Assembly: GCA_014898415.1 (NCBI GenBank)
Contig: RCTD01000016.1
Coordinates: 1,054,001 to 1,118,000 of the forward strand
DNA: 64,000 bases
Reading direction: 5' to 3'
Origin: Stromatinia cepivora
Lineage: Eukaryota; Ascomycota; Leotiomycetes; Helotiales; Sclerotiniaceae
Shown here: positions 50,525-63,306 of the stretch, in pieces
Layout of the letters: every line of letters starts with the position of its first letter
Numbering within the stretch: position 1 is the stretch's first letter
Program-made: the position numbers and the translations under genes
The notes under the pieces: generated by a model
Seen by the model: only the letters and a program-made list of their open reading frames with translations
What the model was told of the DNA's origin: nothing
Databases searched by the model: none

Positions 50525-53250
50525 ATTTGGATTAAAATTATTCAAAAATCATCATTAATAATCAAAATACGAAATTTTAGTTTAATACATAAAAGACTAT
50601 TTTTATAAAATTAAAAATATTTTTCATTGTATTTTAGAATATATTATTATTTAAATAGAATAAAGAATATTAAATTAAGAAAAAAAATTATTTATATTAT
50701 AATTTTAGTTTGAAGAATTTTTATCAATAAATTAACAAGAAATTCCTTATTAAAATTATATATAATTTTCAAATATAATAATATAGGCATTTTTTATATT
50801 ATTATTATAAATCGATATTATAAATTATATTGTTTTTATATTAATAATAATGAAATATCAATATAATAAAATCTATAAATCTATATTTTTTTTCAAAAAA
50901 TTAATTTATTTAATATTATATAAAAAAATATCTAATATTAATTATTGATAATAAAAAGGTCAAATAATAATAAATATATTTTTGGTCAATTATTAAATAT
51001 AGAAAAATATTGATAATTTATTTTGAATTAATATGAATCAAAAAGAATTTATATTATTAATTCTCATTTAATAAATTCAATAATCAATTTAATAATAAAT
51101 TTAAGAATAATAATAATTACAAGGAATTATGAAGGATATAAAATAAAAAAGATTATTTGCAAATACATTATATTTATTAATATTCTATAATATTATATTA
51201 AATAAAAGAAGTATAATTCTGAATTCGATCGATAATTTTTCTATAAGTATTGAAAATATTATAAAAAAATAATTCAAAAATTTGAAAACAAATTGATATA
51301 AGAAATATTATTGATATTATATTTTTAGAATATATTAATATAAAACAAAATCATAATCATTTTTACAAAAATATAATAATAAAATATATTTCAATATAAA
51401 TTTAAGTCAAATAACAAAACTATAAATAATCAATTATTATTTAGACGATAATAACTATTATAAATTATACAATTTATAGTTTATATTATCTTGATTTTTG
51501 ATTTTATTATTAAAAAAAGACTTCTAATTCAAATTCATTTTTATAGAATATACAATTATAAATACAAAATATAATTATTATAAAAAACGGGTTATCTGAT
51601 TGAAATATATTTTCTTATTTTCTTTATCATATAATTATATATTTTTTAATATCCTTTAAAAAATATAAATTCGATAATAATAAAAAATAAAAACAATTTG
51701 TTTTATTATAACTGTAATCGATCAAAAAAACGAATAAAGATATAAACAAAAATAGTAATTTTATTATAATTAATAAAAAGAATATATAATAATATTTCAA
51801 AACTAAAAAATAAATAATTATAATAAAAATCAATCTTTATATTATTCAAATTATATATATGTTATTAAATATATTAAATATAATCTATAAAATCATTTCA
51901 AAATTTCTTAATATTATCGAATCCCTTAATTTCAAAAAATATATTCTAAACAAATCGACCAATAATCATCTTATATTCAATAAAAAAATAAGAAATCCAA
52001 ATTCTTTACAATATTACTAATTATAATTCTTAGTAAATTATAATAATGTCTTTTTTATTTTATTCTTTTCTTTATCAAATTATCAATAATAACTGATCTT
52101 ATTTGTTTTTATAATTAATTAAATTACTTTTACTTTTCGTTTTTTATAACCCATATATCAAATTATATATATAATAAAAATAAATATAGCAAAAATATTA
52201 AAATTTTATATTATAAGCATTAATCATAATATATTTATTTTAAATAATATAAACCAAATAAATAAAATATAAACTATACAATAAATATAATCAATACTTG
52301 TTAAATAATATAATTTATAGAACGAAAATAAGATAACTCTTACAATCTTTACAAAATATACTTTTATAGAATTTATAAATCAAATTTTCAAATTTTATAT
52401 TTGTTTTATTATTCCAATTTTTTATATTTTATATTTTTGAAGAATTTTGGATTTTATATAATTTGTTGGAATTGATATTGAAATTGTATCAAATTGATTT
52501 GAATTATTATAAATTGAATTATTAGAAATATTAAAGATCATTAATTATATAATTCAATATTCTGAATAAACAAATTTATATTTTCTTTTTTTAATATTAA
52601 TAGATTACTTTTTATTCTATTAATAACAATATAATCATTATAAATTAGTTTTAAAATTTATTCGATAATATTATATACATAAATTATATAATTATAAGTT
52701 TTATAATTCTGAATAATCTTACTATCAAATAAATAATTTTTAAAAAGAATTTCTCAATTTTATATCTTTTAATATATATAATTTGTATATAAACAATTAT
52801 TGGTGGTCGGGGGGTTTTCTGGGTGCGGATTTTGGTATTATTTGTAATAATAAAATAAATAAAATATTTTAACATCCAAATAAAAATTATTACAAATATT
52901 AATTCCTATATTGAAGATTTGAATACAAAAAAAGAAATAGAAATGAATTTGCGAACAAAAACAAAATAAGAATAAAGATTAAATTCAAATTGAAAATGTT
53001 GTATTTATTTATCATGGAAATCGATATATTATTATTAATCAAGAATATTGAAATAATAAGATCATTTGAAGAATAGAATATATTATTATAATATTATATA
53101 GAAATTAAATTGATAATATAATATTCTATATAGAAAAAAAAGGATATAGGAGTATTTTTGATTATATAAAGAATAATAAATGTTTGAAGTATTTATGTTA
53201 ATCAGAGATGGATAATGAATCTATAACAATATCTTTGAATTTATTATAAT
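50525..53250. other. RIP-saturated DNA with one G-rich island
   Basis: No domain read in any frame. At 52,801-52,840 about 40 bp are G-rich (TGGTGGTCGGGGGG, GGGTGCGG) and sit abruptly in AT-rich DNA. Confidence 0.5.
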
Positions 53251-55130
53251 TATTGTTTTTCTTATAAAACTTGATAATCTTTATATTTCGATAAATATCG
53301 AATAAAAAGTTATGATCAAATTTAATAAATTTAAAATAAATAAAAAAGCTTTTTTGGATATTTTATATATAATTGGAATATATAAATAACCTTTATTATA
53401 AGATTTTTCCAAAAATGATTTAAATTCTAGAATTAAAAGTTATAAATAAACTGAAAATATTATTTAAAAACAATTCGAATTTATATTTAATGAATATTAT
53501 CAATTCATAAATCTTATGAGTCTTATAAATAAATAAAAAATCATTAATATTCTTTAAAAATGTATTTAATATATAATCGAATATCAATATTTTTATTTAC
53601 TTCAATTCAAAATTATCAAAGATATATTTAATCTTTATAATAAATCGTGTATAAAGATTACTCAAAAATATAAAATAAATATGATATATTTTAAATGACA
53701 ATAAATCTTTATAATTCAATTTTATAAATAACAAATCTTTATTTATTAAAATTATTATATTTTTAATACATAATATTTCTTTTGATATTATCAATTTAAT
53801 TAATAATAAATACTTCCAAAAAATTTTCATTGATTATAACATCTTTATATAATCTTTATTATATTAATGAAAACTTTATTTTATAAATAATATTAGAAAC
53901 CTAACTATTCTTTGTTACAAAATTATTTTTCGAAATATTTCTAAATCTGTAATTATTATAATTATAATATCATAATCTATATATGGATTAAACAAATATA
54001 ATATTGTTTTTCGATTTCTGATATTATATTTTATATTATTATTTTCCATGAAAATTTTATTAATCAATAAATTTTTGAATAGAATTTTTAATAAAATATT
54101 ATAACAAATAATATTCTATTATTATTTATTATTTATAAAGAATTATGACAAAATTAACATTAAATTTAAATTTTTGAACATTATCTCAAAATTAATTTTA
54201 AAATAAAAGAATAATAAACATAAATTATTTTTTTATAGAAGATATTGGGGGGATATTATGAATTTCTTTTGAATATTAAATACAAATTATTGACTAAAAA
54301 GATTTTGATTTTCAATATAAATCATTATTATATAAAAAGTTAGAATTATAAACTGTAAACTTAAATATAAATAATATTGAATTGATATATAATTTAATTC
54401 GATTTATAATGAATTCTTTAATATAAACAATATTTATTAATTTCAAATTATAAACTTTACATTCTTTTATTAGTAAAATAAAAAGAAAATTATGTATTTT
54501 ATATAAAAAGAATTTAATTGAATAAAGAAGATTATTTATTAAAAATATTTTAAAAGATAATAATAATTTTTTATTATAAAAATTCAATTTTCAAAATGTA
54601 TTATAAGGAAAAAAGAATATCAAAAATATGTTGATTAAAATCTTGTTAGATTTTTATAATTTTATTCATAATTATTATAAATCAATATATTTATAAGAGA
54701 TTATCAAATTTAATATCGAAAAAATCTTTTTAAAAAAATCTTTATTTAATTAATAATAATAAAATTCAGAAACGATTCCTCTTTTTGATTTCAAAATAAA
54801 TTCTCTATTTTTCTTTTATATTATATTAACATCTTTCACTTATATTATATTAAAAATCATAAAATGAAATTAATATTAAAAAAATATGTTTTAGAAATCA
54901 TACTTTATTTTTATTAAAATTGAAACTAAAATTAATTTATAAATAAATAATAATCTTTTGAAAAGTTTTATTCAAGAAACTAAATTCTATAATATAATAC
55001 TATTATTTTTAATCATCAAATCAAATAAAGAAATTCAAATTTATTAAAATTATTATGAATTGGAAATATTATTATCAAAAATCGATATTCTTTATTAATT
55101 AATCCTTTAGTAAATTCTAAATATATTTCT
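53250..55130 (+). repeat. Repeat F, copy F4
   Basis: Direct match to F1-F3, for example 54,308-54,340 with 31,030-31,060 and 55,070-55,100 with 31,710-31,740. A G6 run survives at 54,247-54,252. Confidence 0.6.
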
Positions 55131-55180
55131 TCAATAAACCAAGGCTTGAATCATAAAAACTAACAAATGAAAAATAATTT

Positions 55181-55386
55181 TGTCGGAATATGAATCCCGT
55201 GCATGGTAAGGATGGTAAGGATCACGTGCTCACTAGTGCTCGCACTAGTGCCTCGGCATGCACCATTATATAGTTCTTCACCTTCCATAGATTCTAGCTC
55301 TTTAGGCAAATCAAAACGTATTAACTATCAAGAGTATTCTACGTTCGTTGATAAGCTTCACTTCCCCGTATACAGTTATCCCGACA
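55181..55386 (+). mobile_element. Young solo LTR, Copia-like, almost free of RIP
   Basis: 206 bp from TGTCGG to CCGACA (perfect 6-bp terminal inverted repeat), flanked by AATTT on both sides (55176-55180 and 55387-55391). Composition is normal. It contains a direct repeat ATGGTAAGG twice (55203-55220), the palindrome CACTAGTG twice (55231-55238 and 55243-55250) and a TATATAG box near 55,268. The ORF at 55203-55424 runs across the LTR end and is not a gene. The next ~90 bp also have ordinary composition and contain TGGTTATCAGGAGCC, which resembles a Copia leader or primer site, so a truncated element rather than a solo LTR is the alternative. Confidence 0.8.
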
Positions 55387-55489
55387 AATTTTCATTACCC
55401 AATTTGAACTTTTCGAATCATTGATATAGATAGTAGAACCTGGTTATCAGGAGCCGAAAGATTCGATCAATCGAATCCCTTATAAAAAG

Positions 55490-57230
55490 AAATCCCGTAT
55501 ATCTATATAAAGTTTTAAAGTATCTATCAAATTTATATAATCAACTTTGGATTTTAACTCCACTTTAATTCCAATTTTATGAAATTGTTATATAATGCAT
55601 CAATGTTTGGGTCTTTTCTATTAAATTTTATTTCTGATTAAAATTTTTCTACAGGATTCAACAAAATTAGTACTATAATTCTTTATAAATGAAAAAACCC
55701 TTATAAATTGAAAAACATTAAATAAAATCAACATGATTGAAAATTTTATTCCATATAAATAGTGATCCTTTATAATGTAATCTTTTATAATCAGATTCTA
55801 CTGTAATATTATTATTCGATTTTTGTGGTACTTTTGCCTTTTTTCAATATTATATTAATTATATATTATTCAATGAATTCGATAAATGTTATATTATATA
55901 TTTCGATGGTATCATTATTTATTTTGTCTAATAAAAGACAATATTAAAAACATATCTAAATTATTATATAAAAATCATTTGATATAAAATTATAAATAGA
56001 TATCAATAAATACAAATTCAAAATAATTTTTATAAAATACTTAAAATTGATTATTACAATAAGAAATATCAAAATAAATTAAATTAAAATAATTATTATT
56101 TATTCAAGAGTTATAATATTTTTTGGATTTTATAAATTTTTATTATAAATTTATAAAGGATTTTTTAAAGATCTTTAATTTTTAAAAAATCTTTTATTTA
56201 ATAATAAAATAAAATATATCAATAGTAATTTATTTTAATTATAATAAAAAAAAGTAATAGAAATCAATATTTTTGATTAAATTTCAAAAGGGATTTTATT
56301 TTGATTTAATAATAATAATATTTTAAACTTTATTATATATTTTATCGTAAAGTATTTTACGATTTAATATAATTTAAATCATCAAAATTATTATAAGAAT
56401 TCAAGATATTCATAAATTATAGGAATTTAAAGTATTTTTTATAATAATAAAGATATTGAATTAATAATAAATAATCAAGATTCTTATTACAATTTAATTT
56501 CTATATTATTTATTATTCAAAAACCAAAATAATTTATTCAGATCCATTAAATCAATATTATAAATATTATTTTAATATATTTAATCTGAATAGTGAATAT
56601 TTAAAGAATAAAGAATGAAGAATATAGAATTATATAAAGAATTAATAAATTTAATAGTATTGTTTGGGGGGGGAGATCGATTAAAGAAATTATCAATATT
56701 ATTTATGTAAGATTTAATATAATAAAACAATTGATTTTTATAATTGAAAACTTATTTATTATTAAATGATTGAAAGATTTAATAAGATTTTTATACTTAT
56801 AATACAAAAATCTATTATCAAAAAGAATTGGTATTTTTTTGATAAAAAATTCAACACCTAAATTATAAATTGAATTTATTTATTTAATTCAAACAAATAT
56901 CTAGATTGTATTAAAATTATTGATTTTGTTTTTTATAATGATTAATAATCAAATATATATTAAAAAATTAATTCCTATACTTAAATATATAAGTTTTATA
57001 TTTATATAAAATTATTGAAATTCATTCCTTTAGGATTTTTTAAATTTTTATCAATCTCTTTTCAAATCTGATCTAATATTTTTATCGATTATATTATATC
57101 TTTATTAAATCATAAATATTTTGATTTTATATATAAATAACAATATATTAAAATCTCATAAATAATTTCAAATATCTTATTCTAAATCTTCCCCAAAAGC
57201 CAAAAAAAATATTCTAAACAAATACCGATA
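55490..57230 (+). pseudogene. Gypsy family B RT/RNase H remnant, copy B4
   Basis: RT: FDFCGTFAFFQYYINYILFN near 55,820-55,880 (FGLCNAPATFQ block), then YFDGIIIYF at 55,903-55,929, the YLDDILIYS active site with the second Asp replaced by Gly. Then GFINFYYKFIKDF near 56,117 (GFANFYRRFI block) and an RNase H region to about 56,460. From 56,640 to 57,150 it matches B3 at 48,630-49,130. A G8 run lies at 56,666-56,673. Followed directly by Gypsy A2. Confidence 0.75.
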
Positions 57231-57369
57231 AAAAAGACTCATTTATTTCTATTATTAATATTCAGAATATTATTTTATTATATATATCAATCCCTATATA
57301 TATACGAATTGTAAAAAAGGTATGTATAATCAATCATTATCTTATATATCCTTCAAAATTAAATAACCC

Positions 57370-60300
57370 AAAAAACAATCAAATTTAATAATAATTTTAG
57401 ATCCCCAAAAAGGGATATATAATATTAATTATCGAAGTAAATTTTAAGGTTAATAATATAATTATAAAGTTTTGATATTTTATTGATTTAGAAACTCAAA
57501 TTATTCAATAAATTAGATATATCAAATAGAATTGAAATTCCGAATTAGGAAAGGGTATTTCTAAGTATTAATTAATAATAGTATTATATTATTACATAGT
57601 AATTATTATTTTATAATAAAGATAATTGATAATTAAAATAAAAAAAGAATATATATATATATTAATTGATTATTATTATCTTTGATTTATTTAATATTAA
57701 TATAATTCTTAATCTTCTTTAATTACAAAATATAAATTTAGATATTAATTGAAGATTGATATTATTTTGTTTTCGATTTATATTAAAAAACTTGTAAATT
57801 ATTATTATTAAAGAATTATATCAAAATATAAAAAACTAAAATTATAATATATATTTTATTATTAGAAGATTGATATTCCGTTTAATCTTTATTAGAAATT
57901 CCAAAAATTCTTATTTTAATATTTTTAATAATACTTTTAGAATATAAAAAATATAAAAAAGTTTTCTTCAAAAATGAAAATAATTTACATTCTGATTATT
58001 ATTCGATAAAATATTATATCGATTTAAAACTTGATATTATATTCCTCTAAGGTTCTATTTATATCTTTTCGGAAAAAAAGTTAATTATTTTTCAAAAGTA
58101 TTTCAATAAATATTAAAAAAAGAATTATATTTGTTATTCAGTCAATTTCATTAATATTCTGATTATATTTATTCCAAAAAAAGATAGCGATTATTGATTA
58201 TATATTGATTATTAGGGTTTCAATTGTATTATAAAGAAAGATTGGATACTATTATTTTTAATTAATGAATCTTTGAATTGTTTAAAATAAAGTATATTTT
58301 TTATGAAGTTCAATTTCAAGAATATTTATTATCGAATATATACATATAAAGGCGATTAATGGAAAATAGTATTTTATATATATTATAATCAATTTTAATA
58401 TCTGGTTATATTATTCAAATTAATCAATGCTTTTATAATATTTTAAACATATATCAATTAGATATTTATTGGATTAATTGATAATATCTGTATTATATAT
58501 TTAGATGATATTCTTATTTATTTTAAAAATAAGAAGAATTATATTATCGATATTTACAAAATATTTGTGAAATTTTTAGAATATAGAATTTCTAGATTTT
58601 GTTGTTTCCAATAAAGATATCATTATAAAATCTGATAGAATTAAAATCATTATTAAGTAGTTATTATTAATATCTATTTGCGAAATTCAAGTTTTTCTAG
58701 ATTTTGTAAACTTTTATTATTAATTTATTATTATATATGTATAAAGAATTTTTAAATTAATTAATCTATGATAAAATATGAAAAAAGGAAAAGCTATATT
58801 AGAATTCAAATAAATAAATAAAGTTCAAAAGATTTTCGATATTTTGAAAAAGGTTTTTATTATAATATTATTATTTTAATATTTTGATTTACTTTTTTGT
58901 ATATTTTTAGAAACAAATGCTTTTGGGTTCGCTTTAGATTATATATTTTCATAATTATTTTCAAAGAATAATAATAATTCTATAATAATATATTAGTACT
59001 CTCTTACTTTTTATTCGAGAAAATTCATTTCTATTGAATAAAGGTATTTCATATATAATTAGGAGTTATTAATTATATATATAATTTTTATTCAATAATA
59101 ATATTATATTATAAACAATTAATATATTATTGTGATTAAAACAGATTATAATAAGCTTTAGTATTTTATGAATATAAAAAGTATTTAATAATTGATAAAT
59201 GTATTGGATGAAAACTTTAATGATTTATAATTTCATTATTATATATCGATTAGGAAAATTAAATCTTATTGACAGTTTATCAAAATGATCTGATTATATT
59301 AAAAATATGAAAGATATTAATAAGATATTATTTGTATTGTAGAATAAATTAAAAAGTATAATAATAATAATTATGATCCTTTATTTTTTTGTTGGAAAAA
59401 TAGAATTTTTGTAAAATGTTATTAGTATTTTCCAAAAGAAGGGGTATAATTTATTTTTGAATAGTTTTATTAGATTGTTAATAAAAATTAATTGTAAATA
59501 ATCAATATTATATTGAATAATTAGTATATTAATTAATAATGAAAGAATATTCAAGTTAATATTGGAATTGATAAGAAATATTTTATTATAATTTCAAAAG
59601 AATAACGATTTTATAAAGAATAAAGAGTATTTGAAATAAAAATATAATTCTATTGAAAATATTATATTTTGGAAAATCGATATTGATAATTTGTTTATTT
59701 ATAATAAATATATTTTTATATTATTAAATGACATTATAAAGATCGAAATCTTGAAGGTTTATTATAATAATTTTTTAGGAAATTATTAGAGTATTAATAA
59801 AATATAAAAGATTTTAAAAAACAAATATTTCTGGTTTCATATAATAAAAAATGAAAAAAAGGTATATATAAATATATATTATCTATTAATGGATAATTAT
59901 AAAATATTATTAACTTTATAATTTCTTTTTGATTTTCGAAAAGAAATAATAATAGATTTTATTATAGATTTATTTTCTTCAAAAATAAATAAATATATAT
60001 ATAATATTATTTTCATTATTATCAATAGATTTACAAAATTTGTTTGATATATTCTAATTAATAAAATAATAATTTCGTTTAAATTAATGGAGATTCTATT
60101 TTGATATACTTTCAAGGATTTTGGTATATCAAAGGAAATAATGTCGGATTAAGAATTATAATTTGTAAATAAATTTTAAGGAAATATGTTTTTTTATTTA
60201 AGAATATATTATAAATTATCAATAATATTCTATTTACAAATCGACAATCAAATGAAACAATAAAACTAAAATCTGATTTATTTTATTATTTATTATATCA

Positions 60301-62593
60301 ATTTGAAAATAGAATGATTAAGTATTATTATTATTTTTAATAGAATTCATTTATAATATAATATAGTATAATATAATCAACAAAATGCTTTTGAAAATAA
60401 TATATAAATATTTATTTACATTTAGTTATATCAATGAAAATATTAATACTAAAAGGAAAATATTTATTATATAAGAATATATAGAATCGTTAAATCTGGA
60501 AAAAGCAAAATTAATAGAAATTTGAAATAAATTGATAAAGAAAAGATCGAAGAATAACGAAAAAGATTTATTTTAATGATTCTATATTAGCAATATAATT
60601 ATACTTAATATCAAGAATATTAAATAATTATAATTCAAAAAAAAGCTTTTCGATTATTTTATAAATCCTTTTATTATTATTAGTATTATATATAATAGAT
60701 AAGTATACAAACTAATATTTTTATTATCATATAAGATACATAATATTTTTTATATTTCATGATTCGAACTATAATTCAAAAATACGAAGATATCATTGAT
60801 CCCTTATTTCCCAAAAAAATTGAAGAATATATAAAATATAAAATCAGAAAAATATTAATTTATAAAAAAAAGAACAAAGAATATAATATCTAATATAATA
60901 AAAAGATTACTAATCGATAAAAGATATAAAAAATACTTTATGAAATTTAATATTTATCAAAAAGCATTTGGAAAATTATAAAAAGGAAAATAAATTATCA
61001 ATATAATAACCAAAAAAAAAACCCAAAAAAGTTTAATCGAAATATATTATAAAAATAAAAGAAACTTATATTTATACATTATAATATTTATATTAAAAAA
61101 AAACCCCTATTTTAATCTATTTACTTTTATATATTATTAAAAATATATTATCTTTATCTTATTGTTCAATATTTATTTTTTCTGTGCTTTTATATCTTTT
61201 TTTTAATCATCCATTTTTATTTATATTATCCAAATTTTTATTAATATTTGATTTTATTAATTACAAAATATTTGTCAAATATATTTCTTGATAACAAAAT
61301 CTCGATAAATAATTTTTAGAATTATTATAAAAATAAACATAGGGAAAGATTTATTTATATTTTATAATAAAAATCTAAAAGATTTGATAATGCTTAATTA
61401 TTAATTAATAGAATTCAATTCATTATATTTATTATATTAATCCAAAAACTCTTTCATTGATTAATTATATTTTTTTAAAACGATATTAATTTTATTATCA
61501 TTAAAATCCTTTAAAAGATTAAAACCTTTAATTTTAATTATTGCTTTTTCCATTATAAATATTATTAACTTTATTAAAATTATAACTATTTCTTAATATT
61601 TGATTAATAATATTATATTATACTTGCTTTTAAAATTAAAATCAATATATCAAAAATTATGAAAAATAAAAGAAATATATAGATTATAAAGATTTTTCCT
61701 TTTTTAAATTTCTTAAAATTTAATAATTTCATATTAGATTATTTCAAATCCTTATTATCATTATCAAAAAATTCAAACAATTCCAATACTTTCCTTTTAA
61801 CAAAAACCAATTTGAAATTTTTTTCAATAAATCTTATTTTGATTATTCGAAATATAAAAATCTATGATTTCTTTATTAATATATTATCAATATTCCAAAT
61901 ACTTTTGATTTTACTTTTAATTACTTTTCAATTTGTTAATTTTATTAACAAAATATAAACAAATTTCAATAATTTAAATCAAATTGAAAAAACTTTAAAG
62001 ATTTCCTTTTTATCTTTATCATTAATAATACTCTTCAATTCATTTTTACTTATTAAATTTATTCATAGATTTTTAATATAATTATTAAAATATTAATGAA
62101 AAGATAATAAATTATATCAAATATACTAATAAAATAACATTACAAATCTATATATATCTTTACCAATTTTACGAATTTTTCAATCTATATATTCAAAACT
62201 AATATAATTTTTTTTATATTATGAAATAATTATATCAAATTATATATTTTTTATTTACCAAAAAATACTTTTACTTTTTATATAAATTTAATTTATCAAT
62301 TCTTCAAATTCCTCAAAAATATAACTTTCTTAAACAAATCAATTTCAATTATTTATTACTTATAACAAAATCATAATAATCAAATATATTCACTATATAC
62401 AAAATCTGATCCTTTTGAAAAAAAGCATTTTTTTATTTATTATTTCATTTTCAAATAAAGATGTCATATTATTATAATAAATTATATATTTAATATAACA
62501 AAAATATACAAAATATATAAATTATAAAAATATTAATTCAAAGAATAATTGAAATATATCAAAGAAAATAAAAACAATTCTAAAATATAATAT
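57370..62593 (+). mobile_element. Gypsy A2, 5'-truncated second copy of the chromovirus
   Basis: Colinear with A1 from about 16,340 onward (TTAATTATCGAAGTAA at 57,430 with 16,400). It ends at about 62,593, where A1 continues to its 3' LTR and A2 switches to repeat E2. Both LTRs and gag are therefore missing. Protein blocks on the plus strand: RT near 58,170-58,310 with an intact YLDDILIY at 58498, RNase H near 58,920, integrase DFIIDL near 59,960, and a chromodomain-like KIEEYIKYKIRKIL near 60,820. The antisense ORF region (about 61,440-61,720) is heavily mutated. More mutated overall than A1's 3' half. Confidence 0.85.
58150..60900 (+). pseudogene. Gypsy A2 pol remnant
   Basis: Same domain order as A1. 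The RT YLDD box at 58498-58509 keeps both Asp residues, unlike A1 (YLND), Copia (YIDN) and Gypsy C (YIDN). Stops in every domain mean no active product. The second integrase motif near 60,140 reads SD followed by a stop where A1 has SDRG, a CGA-to-TGA/TAA type change. Confidence 0.8.
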
Positions 62594-62770
62594 TACGAGC
62601 TTTGACTCCTGCCCTTTCGGAGCTAAAAATAACAATGGATTCGCTACGCTCCCCATAGTTATTTTTCACGCTTTTCAGGATCTACGATCAGCTTGTACTG
62701 TGTATGTGTAATCTATTAGATATTTATAATTTGAAGCTTTTTTAATTCAATAATTATAAAATTTGAAGTT
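62594..62770 (-). repeat. Repeat E, copy E2, with stem-loops
   Basis: Starts TACGAGCTTTGACTCC at the A2 junction. Contains GCCCTTTCGGAGC (62611-62623, hairpin counterpart of E1) and an imperfect 14-bp inverted repeat: AAAAATAACAATGG (62625-62638) with CCATAGTTATTTTT (62653-62666). It is reverse-complementary to E1 with transitions. Similarity beyond about 62,770 is shared with 37,915-38,000. Confidence 0.75.
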
Positions 62771-62868
62771 ATTCGGAATTCCCTTTTTCGAAAGGGTGAT
62801 CTTTATATCAGATTCTGTATTAAAATATAGAGTAGATTTTATATAGATTCTATAATCTCTGAATTTGA

Positions 62869-62869
62869 A

Positions 62870-62902
<33 letters not shown>
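62869..62902. repeat. (ATT)n microsatellite
   Basis: About 11 ATT units; similar runs occur at 21,758-21,783 and 36,633-36,667. Confidence 0.9.
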
Positions 62903-62903
<1 letters not shown>

Positions 62904-63174
62904 ATCTTTAATAATGTTGATAAAAATAATGAAAATGAATTAATTAAAATATTTATTTTAATAAGATAAATAAATCTTTTATATTTCTTTTTAGATATTC
63001 AATTTTTTATTTTTTTTTGAATTAATATCAAAATATAATAATTTTGAAATTCAATTTTCTTATTATATATAATCAATAATATTTTAAATTTTTTCAAAAG
63101 TTATATTATAATTATTTCTATTATATTTTATTTTTAATTTCAATTATCAAAAAATTTATATAATAATTAAAGTA

Positions 63175-63306
63175 TTTTATTCTTTTATTCTTTTATTCTT
63201 TTATTCTTTTATTCTTTTATTCTTTTATTCTTTTATTCTTTTATTCTTTTATTCTTTTATTCTTTTATTCTTTTATTCTTTTATTCTTTTATTCTTTTAT
63301 TCTTTT
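63175..63306. repeat. 8-bp minisatellite TTTTATTC, 16 perfect copies
   Basis: Sixteen identical head-to-tail units from 63175 to 63302 plus half a unit. No variation between units, which is striking in such mutated DNA. Confidence 0.97.

Noticed and set aside
55203..55424. 73-codon ORF
   Set aside because: It starts inside a solo LTR and crosses its end and the target duplication.
55440..55480. tRNA-like sequence with a GATTCGATCAATC block
   Set aside because: No acceptor stem or anticodon arm could be folded around it.
27905..62770. E1 and E2 as terminal inverted repeats of one 35-kb element
   Set aside because: The sharp ends face inward and abut unrelated elements, while the shared sequence extends outward, so two independent insertions fit better.
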